Program-made: the position numbers and the translations under genes
NCBI GenBank assembly: GCA_036505635.1
Contig: DASXTC010000016.1
Coordinates: 32,526-96,525, forward strand
Reading direction: 5' to 3'
DNA from: DASXTC01 sp036505635
Lineage (GTDB): Bacteria > Acidobacteriota > Polarisedimenticolia > JACPZX01 > DASXTC01
DNA: 64,000 nucleotides
Shown here: one piece after another, positions 53,604 to 64,000 of the stretch
Numbering within the stretch: the first letter of the stretch is position 1
How the letters are laid out: each line of letters starts with the position of its first letter
The notes under the pieces: generated by a model
Database searches by the model: none
Seen by the model: the letters and a program-made list of their open reading frames with translations, nothing else
Told to the model about the DNA's origin: nothing

Positions 53604-55121
53604 CTACGACCCGCCCTCAGACTCGTCTCGTGATCCGGAGTCGGCCGTCCCCCCGAGGCTGTCGACAGCGGCTGCTTCTTCCTGTTCGACCTCGTCCGAC
53701 GCGGGCGCCGGCTCGGCCGTCCCGTCCGCGCTTGCAGCCTCGTCCGCCTCCTGCTGGGCGGCGAGGCGCGCCTCTTCGGCCTCGGCGGCTTCGGCCGCTT
53801 CCTGCTCCGCGGCGAGACGCGCGATCTCGGCTTCGGCGGCTTCGGCCGCCTCGAGCTCCACGCGTCGCGCGATTCCCTCGCCGGCCGCCTCGACGATCTT
53901 CTGAGCGGTCTTCTCACCGACCCCTTCCACCTCGCACAGCGAGGCGACTCCCGCATCGACGAGCTCCTCCAGCGCGCGGTATCCCGCGTCGAGGAGCCGC
54001 TGGATTGTCTTTTCTCCCACGCCCGGCAGCGCCTTGATCTCACGAGTACCGCGCTGCACGCGGGCCATCTCGTCCTCGATTTCCTTCTTCTTCTCCGATT
54101 CGCTCTTGATGTCGATGTTCCAGCCGATGAGCTGGGAGGCGAGGCGGACGTTCTGACCCTTCTTGCCGATCGCCTGGGAGAGCTGACTGTCCTCGACGGT
54201 GATCTCGAGCCTCCGGTTGGCGTCATCGACCACGCTCACGCGGCCGATCTTTGCGGGGTTGAGGGCGTTGCCGACGAAGATGCTCGGTTCGTCCGACCAC
54301 TGCACGATGTCGATCTTCTCCCCCCGGAGCTCGCGGATGATGGCCTGCACGCGGGAGCCCTTGATGCCGACGCAGGCCCCGACCGGATCGACGTCCTTCT
54401 CCTTTGAGCGGACGGCGACCTTGGCCCGGTCTCCGGGGTCGCGCGCGATGCTCTCGATGATGACGGTGCCGTCGTAGATCTCCGGCACCTCCATCTCGAA
54501 GAGCTTCATCAGGAGCCGAGTGTCGGTGCGGGAAACGGTGATCTGGGGACCTTTCGCGGACTTGTCGACATTGACGATGACCGCGCGGATGCGATCGCCC
54601 TGGTTGTAGTGCTCGGCGCGGGACTGTTCCCTCCGCGGCAGGATCGCCTCCGTCTTGCCGAGGTCGAGGATGATGTCGCCCCGCTCGAACCGCTTGACGA
54701 TCCCGTTGACCACCTCTCCGACGCGATCGTTGTACTCCCGAAAGACGTTCTCCCGCTCGGCCTCCCGGACCTTCTGATAGATCACCTGCTTGGCCGCCTG
54801 CGCCGCGATGCGTCCGAGATCCACGCGCGGCTTGGGGAGCCTCTGCATCGAGTCGATTTCGGCGAGAGGATCGTACTTGCGCGCTTCCACGAGCGAGATC
54901 TCGAGATCCGGATCCGCGACTTCGTGGACGACCTTCTTCAGCGCGAAGATGTCGTAGGTGCCGCGCTCGCGGTTGAACTCCGCGGCGAGCTCCTCGCGGG
55001 TATGGAAGTGCTTCTTGGACGCCGCCACCACGGCGTCCTTGACGGCGTCGATGACGACATCCACGTCGATGCCTTTTTCGCGCCCGATCTGTTCGATCGC
55101 GTGAAAGAGATCGCTACTCAT
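53604..55121 (-). CDS. nusA: transcription termination/antitermination factor NusA
   Basis: A 505-residue RNA polymerase-binding factor controlling pausing, termination and rRNA antitermination. The N-terminal domain (about 1-130) is followed by S1 (about 135-200, GIVKRFERGDIILDLGKTEAILP), two KH domains (GACVGIKGSRVQAIIREL; LSQAIGKKGQNVRLASQL), a helix-hairpin-helix pair (LPGVGEKTIQRLLDAGY; VEGVGEKTAQKIVEAAG) and an acidic Ala/Glu-rich repetitive tail of about 90 residues. The ATG at 55121 overlaps rimP (ATGA). It could act on the leader hairpin at 55744-55774. Confidence 0.96.
   Translation of the reverse strand: MSSDLFHAIEQIGREKGIDVDVVIDAVKDAVVAASKKHFHTREELAAEFNRERGTYDIFALKKVVHEVADPDLEISLVEARKYDPLAEIDSMQRLPKPRVDLGRIAAQAAKQVIYQKVREAERENVFREYNDRVGEVVNGIVKRFERGDIILDLGKTEAILPRREQSRAEHYNQGDRIRAVIVNVDKSAKGPQITVSRTDTRLLMKLFEMEVPEIYDGTVIIESIARDPGDRAKVAVRSKEKDVDPVGACVGIKGSRVQAIIRELRGEKIDIVQWSDEPSIFVGNALNPAKIGRVSVVDDANRRLEITVEDSQLSQAIGKKGQNVRLASQLIGWNIDIKSESEKKKEIEDEMARVQRGTREIKALPGVGEKTIQRLLDAGYRALEELVDAGVASLCEVEGVGEKTAQKIVEAAGEGIARRVELEAAEAAEAEIARLAAEQEAAEAAEAEEARLAAQQEADEAASADGTAEPAPASDEVEQEEAAAVDSLGGTADSGSRDESEGGS
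53748..53855 (-). repeat. in-gene tandem repeat encoding the NusA tail
   Basis: Two adjacent 54-base units encode two near-identical 18-residue segments of the pattern AAEAAEAE-ARLAA-QE. They lie inside the 3' part of nusA and keep frame. The acidic helical repeat is likely to vary in copy number between strains. Confidence 0.6.
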
Positions 55122-55717
55122 CGTCTGGTTTCCGTCCCGCTTCCTGGCTGTCCGTGGGTGGAGCCGGCTCGGCGTCCTTTCTTCCCGTTGTTCGGCGCGG
55201 GCCATTCGTACACGAGACGTGCCCGTTCCACGGCGCGGGCCGGGATGCGCTGCTCCGCGCCCGCGTCGTCGCGAAGCACCAGCATCAGGTCCCCCGTCGC
55301 TCCACCGGCTTCCATCAGGTGGGTCGAGGCAGGCTCCGTCGTCGCCGACAACAGTCGCCCCCGGAAGTTCCTCCGGCCCGAAATGGGCTCCCGTGTCGTG
55401 ATCCGGACCAGCTTGCCCTGGGCGGCCACATAGTCGCCGTCCCTGGTCAGTGGCCGGTCCAGCCCGGGCGACGAGACCTCGAGGTTGAACGGGTTCGGGA
55501 TCGGGTCCTCCACTTCGAGAACCGCGCCGAACTCCTCGCTCACCCTCCGGCAGTCGTCCAGGTTCACCCCGCCTTCCTTGTCAATGAAGAGGCGGAGCGT
55601 CCACCCGCCAGGTTCGCTCCTGTACTCGACGTCAACCAGCTCGTATCCCGTCCTGGAGGTGACCTCGACCGCCAGGGAGCGGACCCTCTCCGGGATGCTC
55701 GCGGCTGGTCTCGTCAC
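55118..55717 (-). CDS. rimP: ribosome maturation factor RimP
   Basis: A 199-residue factor for 30S assembly. The N-terminal domain shows VRSLAVEVTSRTGYELVDVEYRSE and WTLRLFIDKEGGVNLDDCRRVSEE, then the signature NPFNLEVSSPGLDRPL and an SH3-like C-terminal domain. The tail (about 175-199) is basic and Gly-rich. It starts with GTG, preceded by GGAGAGG, and is the first gene of the eight-gene operon. Confidence 0.94.
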   Translation of the reverse strand: MTRPAASIPERVRSLAVEVTSRTGYELVDVEYRSEPGGWTLRLFIDKEGGVNLDDCRRVSEEFGAVLEVEDPIPNPFNLEVSSPGLDRPLTRDGDYVAAQGKLVRITTREPISGRRNFRGRLLSATTEPASTHLMEAGGATGDLMLVLRDDAGAEQRIPARAVERARLVYEWPAPNNGKKGRRAGSTHGQPGSGTETRR

Positions 55718-55743
55718 CGGACCTCTCCGCCGTCACTCCAAAC

Positions 55744-55774
55744 AAAAAAGAGTGGGCACACGCTTCGCCCACTC
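55744..55774 (-). terminator. intrinsic terminator/attenuator in the rimP-nusA leader
   Basis: Minus strand GAGTGGGC (55774-55767), a 9-base loop, GCCCACTC (55757-55750), then six T and GTTT. The hairpin with its T-run is a typical Rho-independent terminator. It lies between the promoter at 55817-55846 and the rimP start at 55717, so it can stop transcripts before the operon, as well as ending read-through from the gene upstream. Confidence 0.85.
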
Positions 55775-55816
55775 CCGCGCGACTTCACATGCCCCTGCTC
55801 AAGCTGGACTTGGCGG

Positions 55817-55846
55817 AGGATAGCACCCCCGGCGAAATGAAATCAA
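55817..55846 (-). promoter_or_regulatory. candidate promoter of the rimP-nusA-infB operon
   Basis: Minus strand TTGATT (55846-55841), 18-base spacer, TATCCT (55822-55817). The -35 box overlaps the stop of the ASPIC gene. The transcript would start near 55810 and enter the terminator hairpin after about 36 bases. A 7-base inverted repeat (AAGGAGA/TCTCCTT, 55845-55860) lies just upstream. Confidence 0.5.
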
Positions 55847-57576
55847 GGAGATTTCTCCTTGACTGACGCCGGGTTCGAGGGAGCGGCGGGTCCGGCCGCG
55901 TAAGGCGGCTCCTGCACCGTGATCACGCGGTTGATCCGTGGCTCCGGGATCGTCTGGACGAGTCCCGAGGGCCACGAGATCTCCAGGGAGTCGATCTGCC
56001 GTGTCTGTCCGAGGCCGAAGTGCACGCGAGGATCGCCCGCCGAAAGGTAGGACCTGCCCCCCATCCGTTCGGCTATCCAGGTCCGTCCCGCCGCGCGGAG
56101 GGTCACCCGGGCGCCGACGCCGTCGCGGTTGCTCGCCCTTCCGACGAGGCGGACGCCCAGCCACGAGGCCGGGGTCGATTCGTTGATCAGCAGCTCGGGC
56201 CGCTCGTCCAGAACGGTCACAAGGATGTCGATGTCTCCGTCGCCGTCGATGTCGCCGTCGGCCGCGCCCCGGTGAAGGTCCCTGTCCCGAAGCGCGGGGA
56301 CCTGGTCGGGCATCAGCTCTTTGAAAACCAGATCCCCCCGGTTCTCGAGAATCTGGTTCGCCTGAAGGTACGTAGTCCCGATGTCGGCGAGGTCCACTTC
56401 GGGGTACACGTGACCGTTGGAGATGAAGATGTCCCGATCGCCGTCGTTGTCCATGTCGATCAAGAGGGTTCCCCAACCGAGCGTGCGCACGGTCGGCTCC
56501 ACGAGGCCCACGCGCACCGAGACATCCTCGAGCTGTCCATGCCCATCGTTGAGACGCAACGTGGAGTAGTCGTGGGAAAAGTTGGTGACGAAGACGTCGG
56601 GGTCTCCGTCGCCGTCGACATCCGCCACGTCGATCCCCATGCCGGCCTGCTCGCGCCCGTCCGCGCTGTAGGCGAAACCCGTCATCATGCCGTCGTCCAC
56701 GAACCGCCCCTCTCCCTGGTTGCGGTAGAAGTGGTTCGGCGTGGAATCGTTGGCCACGAGGATGTCCTCGCGCGAGTCTCCATCGATGTCGGCCGTCACC
56801 ACGCCGAGGCCGTAGTAGCCGCCGTCGGTGAAGAGGCCTGCTCCGGCGGTCACATCCGTGAATGTGCCGTCTCCGTTGTTGTGATAGAGGATGTCGACCG
56901 CGCCAGGAAGCCCGTGCGGCCCGCACATCACCATCAGACCTCTGAACTGGCACGGCTGGTTGGGGTCCCCCTTGGGGGGGACCTTTTTCGGGTCGAAGGT
57001 CAGGTAGTTGGCCACGTAGAGGTCGAGCGCGCCGTCCCCATCATAGTCGAAGAACGCCGCGCTCGTTCCCCAGCGCTCGTCGTCGACGCCGGCCTCGCGC
57101 GCCACGTCGGTGAAGCGACCCTTACCGTCGTTGCGGAACAGGTGATTGGGCCCCCACGCGGTGACGTAGAGGTCCGGGTCCCCGTCGTTGTCGTAGTCGC
57201 CCGCGGCGACTCCGAAGCCCCAGAACGGGACGGCCAGGCCACTGCCGGCGGTCACGTCCTTGAACCGGCCGCGGCCGTTGTTCCTGTAGAGCGCGGCCAC
57301 GGGCTCCTTGCCCTGCGGGATCGGTTCCAGCCGGGACCCGTTGACTACGTAGATGTCCAGATCCCCGTCATTGTCGAAGTCGACGAGGGCGGTGCCGCTT
57401 CCGATCGTATCGATGATATAGGGGCGCTCCCGATTGCCGTTAGTCGTCCTGATCGTGATGCCGGAGGCTTCCCCGCGATTGACGAAGGTGATCTGGGCGG
57501 GTGTGGTCGCGCCGGTTGCGGCGATCACGAGGAGCCACCCGACCGGTGCGGCCACCCTGGCGAGTGCACGACGCAC
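55843..57576 (-). CDS. secreted FG-GAP/VCBS and ASPIC/UnbV (CRTAC1-like) protein
   Basis: A 577-residue exported protein. A signal peptide (residues 1-28, ending TTPAQ) precedes a beta-propeller of FG-GAP/VCBS repeats with many calcium loops of the DxDxDGD type (DFDNDGDLDIYV, DYDNDGDPDLYV, DIDGDSREDILV), and a C-terminal ASPIC/UnbV domain (about 470-550, SNRDGVGARVTLRAAGRTWI...SAGDPRVHFGLG). Such proteins are plentiful in Acidobacteriota and Planctomycetes and are thought to bind extracellular ligands; the role is unknown. It starts with GTG directly after the stop of the TPR gene. Confidence 0.9.
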   Translation of the reverse strand: MRRALARVAAPVGWLLVIAATGATTPAQITFVNRGEASGITIRTTNGNRERPYIIDTIGSGTALVDFDNDGDLDIYVVNGSRLEPIPQGKEPVAALYRNNGRGRFKDVTAGSGLAVPFWGFGVAAGDYDNDGDPDLYVTAWGPNHLFRNDGKGRFTDVAREAGVDDERWGTSAAFFDYDGDGALDLYVANYLTFDPKKVPPKGDPNQPCQFRGLMVMCGPHGLPGAVDILYHNNGDGTFTDVTAGAGLFTDGGYYGLGVVTADIDGDSREDILVANDSTPNHFYRNQGEGRFVDDGMMTGFAYSADGREQAGMGIDVADVDGDGDPDVFVTNFSHDYSTLRLNDGHGQLEDVSVRVGLVEPTVRTLGWGTLLIDMDNDGDRDIFISNGHVYPEVDLADIGTTYLQANQILENRGDLVFKELMPDQVPALRDRDLHRGAADGDIDGDGDIDILVTVLDERPELLINESTPASWLGVRLVGRASNRDGVGARVTLRAAGRTWIAERMGGRSYLSAGDPRVHFGLGQTRQIDSLEISWPSGLVQTIPEPRINRVITVQEPPYAAGPAAPSNPASVKEKSP

Positions 57577-58689
57577 TCAGTTGTTCTCCATGGTGGTGAC
57601 CGTTTTCTCCTTCCTTCTCTCCTCAGCCTGGATGCGCCGGTGGAGATCGAACTCTCTCTGCGCCGCCTCGCGGTCACCCTGCTTCGCGTAGATCTTCCCG
57701 ATCGCGTAGTGCGCGAGAGGATGCTCGGGGTCGATCTCCGTGAGGCGCTTCAGCGTCAGGAGCGCCTTGTCTATCTCGCCGAGATCGAACTGAAGGGACC
57801 CGAGGAAGTAGAGGCTCGACACGTCGGCGGGATCGAGCTCGACGGCCTGGGTGAACTGGGCGATCGCCTCGGGGATCCGACCGTTGATTCGGTGGATGGA
57901 ACCGATGTTCGCGTGTGCCGCGGCGTTCTTTGGATCGAGGCGCAGTACCTCCTCGTACTCGGGGAGGGCCTCGTCATACCTGGCGCGGCGGTAGTAGATG
58001 CCGGCGAGGGCGAAGCGCGCGCCCGCGCGCGAGGGATCGGCGGCGAGCAGTTCGCGGTAGATCCTGATCGCGGCTTCCAGATCGCGCGTGTTCTCATAAA
58101 GGAGCCCCACCCGTCCCCGGACGTTGTTGGCGCGCGGGTCCTGTGGGGAGAGCTCGAGAAAGACCAGGTACTCCTGGAGACAATCGGCTGAGCGCCCCAG
58201 CCGGTCGTAGACTCGGCCCAGGTTGTAGCGCACCGAGGCGTCGCGAGGGTCGATCCGTTTCGCGTCGAGAAGGGATCGCTCCGCGCCTTCCATGTCGTCG
58301 AGCATCAGCGCGACCTGCGCGAGCCTCACGTGCGCGGGCTCGTCATCGGGCTTCAGAGCCGCAGCGGTCTTGAGGTGCTGGCGGGCCTCCTCGAGCTTTT
58401 GTTGGGTGACCAAGATCTGGCCGAGCTCGAAATGCGCGTCGAAAGAGTCGGGGTCCGCGGCGAGCAGACGCCGGTAGATGGCAGCAGCGGCCTCCACGCG
58501 ACCGCCAGCGGCCAGCCTCCGGGCCTGTTCGAGCTCCGGTCCCGCCGGGTTCTCGAGCTCGGATGAGGTTGCGGGAGGGGCCTGTGCATGTGGCCCGCCC
58601 GCGGAAGCTGATGCGAGAGCGAGACCGATTGCCATGACCACACGGCGGAATCCCAGCAGGGACAAGCGCTTCCGAGAATCACGTGACAC
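57577..58689 (-). CDS. exported TPR-repeat protein paired with the ASPIC protein
   Basis: A 370-residue protein with an N-terminal signal (FRRVVMAIGLALASASAGG...AQA) and about eight canonical TPR units (about 50-355) of the AIYRRLLAADPDSFDAHFELGQ type, and a short charged tail. GTG 58689 lies 50 bases downstream of a good promoter. It is directly joined to the ASPIC gene, a pairing often seen in Acidobacteriota, where TPR proteins accompany CRTAC-type products. It probably works in the periplasm or at the surface; the substrate is unknown. Confidence 0.85.
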   Translation of the reverse strand: MSRDSRKRLSLLGFRRVVMAIGLALASASAGGPHAQAPPATSSELENPAGPELEQARRLAAGGRVEAAAAIYRRLLAADPDSFDAHFELGQILVTQQKLEEARQHLKTAAALKPDDEPAHVRLAQVALMLDDMEGAERSLLDAKRIDPRDASVRYNLGRVYDRLGRSADCLQEYLVFLELSPQDPRANNVRGRVGLLYENTRDLEAAIRIYRELLAADPSRAGARFALAGIYYRRARYDEALPEYEEVLRLDPKNAAAHANIGSIHRINGRIPEAIAQFTQAVELDPADVSSLYFLGSLQFDLGEIDKALLTLKRLTEIDPEHPLAHYAIGKIYAKQGDREAAQREFDLHRRIQAEERRKEKTVTTMENN

Positions 58690-58745
58690 TGCCTTGCCCC
58701 CCGCGTCGAGTGCCAGGATGTGGTCGTCCCTGACGAGATGGCCGG

Positions 58746-58774
58746 ATTATAGGCGAGCGTGGCGACTCGATCAA
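58746..58774 (-). promoter_or_regulatory. sigma-70 promoter of the TPR/ASPIC pair
   Basis: Minus strand TTGATC (58774-58769), 17-base spacer, perfect TATAAT (58751-58746). Predicted start near 58739. It is back to back with the rRNA promoter. Confidence 0.75.
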
Positions 58775-58833
58775 CGGTACCCGCTCCGGGAAGTCCTGAA
58801 AACGCAAGAGGTTCTGGGAACCTCCGAATCCTC

Positions 58834-58863
58834 TTGACTTCTCCAGGTCTCGAAATCTAAAGT
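58834..58863 (+). promoter_or_regulatory. rRNA operon promoter
   Basis: TTGACT (58834-58839), 18-base spacer, TAAAGT (58858-58863), about 100 bases before the 16S 5' end. One promoter is visible; others may lie upstream. Confidence 0.6.
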
Positions 58864-58881
58864 AGCGCCCTTCCGGAGTCC

Positions 58882-58894
58882 TGTTCTTTGAAAA
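58882..58894 (+). promoter_or_regulatory. boxA antitermination element in the 16S leader
   Basis: TGTTCTTTGAAAA in the leader, between promoter and 16S, matches the boxA region bound by NusB/S10 in rRNA leaders. A shorter copy lies before 23S. Confidence 0.6.
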
Positions 58895-58963
58895 CTAAAT
58901 AGTGCGTGCCTGCCCTGCGACTGATTCTGTAAGTACATGAGTTAGGAAGTTTCTCCAAGTATT

Positions 58964-60526
<1,563 letters not shown>

Positions 60527-60714
60527 CGGAGAATCGTAGCCGGGGGCGCTCGAAAGAACGTCATCCGAGCTCCACGATCATCCCAGGTCGATATCGATCG
60601 CAGAGGCAGGCACGCCTGTTTAGTTTTGAGAGAACAACCCGGGCTGTGGCGAAAGGCCTAGGGAGCGAGGCCTTCATGTGCGGGCAGTGTTCGATGAAGC
60701 CCGGAACGTCGCGG

Positions 60715-60791
<77 letters not shown>

Positions 60792-60813
60792 CAGATCTCC
60801 CAGAAGCGATCGT

Positions 60814-60889
60814 GGGGAATTAGCTCAGCTGGGAGAGCGCCTGGTTTGCAACCAGGAGGTCACCGGTTCGATCCCGGTATTCTCCACCA
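60814..60889 (+). tRNA. tRNA-Ala (TGC)
   Basis: 76-base cloverleaf. Acceptor GGGGAAT pairs ATTCTCC, with the G3-U70 wobble that marks alanine tRNA. Anticodon TGC in TTTGCAA, T-loop TTCGATC, CCA encoded. It follows tRNA-Ile by 22 bases. Confidence 0.97.
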
Positions 60890-60988
60890 GGATTGGTTGT
60901 TCCACGAGATTCCGAACTCTGCCGCTCCCCTCACGGGGAGGCAGGCGGAAGCGGATAGGCCCCCCCAGGGGGTGCCGCCGAAGGGTTC

Positions 60989-60999
60989 GGTCTTTGACA
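60989..60999 (+). promoter_or_regulatory. boxA-like element before 23S
   Basis: GGTCTTTGACA in the tRNA-Ala/23S spacer, about 50 bases before 23S, matching the second boxA position of rRNA operons. Confidence 0.45.
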
Positions 61000-61049
61000 T
61001 CGCGAGCATCAGGGGAAAAAGCGAACGACTTCGCTGAGTTCTGACTGCT

Positions 61050-64000
<2,951 letters not shown>

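Overview
The window looks like chromosomal DNA of a high-GC, Gram-negative (outer-membrane) bacterium. The outer-membrane evidence is lpxC, lpxD, lpxA, bamA, a Skp-like chaperone gene, lolCD and tonB. The best guess is Acidobacteriota or a neighbouring deep phylum: there are many TPR proteins, an ASPIC/UnbV (CRTAC1-type) secreted protein, the prkA-yeaH-spoVR triplet and a lipid A operon without lpxB. That placement is an inference; the 16S gene at 58964-60523 would settle it. No phage, transposon, CRISPR array or integrase was seen, and base composition is even throughout.

Layout. 1-6.1 kb: a cut-off TPR gene facing lpxC, then DUF4390-ntrY-ntrX. 6.2-11.3 kb: a promoter and a three-gene unit encoding a 1253-residue TPR protein, a Cys-motif/coiled-coil/TPR protein and a small Pro-rich protein. 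11.3-16.0 kb (minus): a SurA-like lipoprotein gene, then a four-gene thiol operon, gshA-CDF transporter-cysteine dioxygenase-pyroglutamyl peptidase. 16.0-20.9 kb (minus): prkA-yeaH-spoVR behind a near-consensus promoter. 20.9-22.2 kb: ECF sigma/anti-sigma pair. 22.3-30.5 kb (plus): GGDEF-PilZ, tsaB, rimI, DUF465, psd, pssA, a Usg-like pseudoenzyme, an exported coiled-coil protein, lolC and lolD. 30.5-40.4 kb (plus): clpC, bamA, skp, lpxD, fabZ, lpxA, a Gfo/Idh oxidoreductase and a serine beta-lactamase-fold hydrolase. 40.5-46.7 kb: tonB, an ECF-type membrane protein coupled to a flavin reductase, rsmD, a YbgF-like protein, a LysM protein, AMMECR1 and a Fis-like regulator. 46.8-55.8 kb (minus): the classical rimP-nusA-infB-DUF503-rbfA-truB-rpsO-pnp operon. 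55.8-58.8 kb (minus): a secreted TPR/ASPIC pair. 58.8-64.0 kb: an rRNA operon, 16S-tRNA-Ile-tRNA-Ala-23S, with 23S cut by the window end.

Together the genes cover envelope building (lipid A, phospholipid, outer-membrane proteins, lipoprotein sorting), ribosome and transcription housekeeping, and stress or redox control. Translation uses ATG, GTG and TTG, and apparently one CTG start. Many neighbouring genes overlap by 4 bases. Several promoters are readable by eye, often with the -10 hexamer TATATT, and several sit on the stop codon of the gene before. At least three give almost no 5' leader. The most novel items are the gshA/CDF/cdo/pcp operon, a terminator hairpin between promoter and rimP in the nusA operon, the CTG start of DUF503, the GnnA-like gene fused by overlap to lpxA, and the Cys-motif TPR operon. 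All functions are read from sequence motifs; no searches were run.
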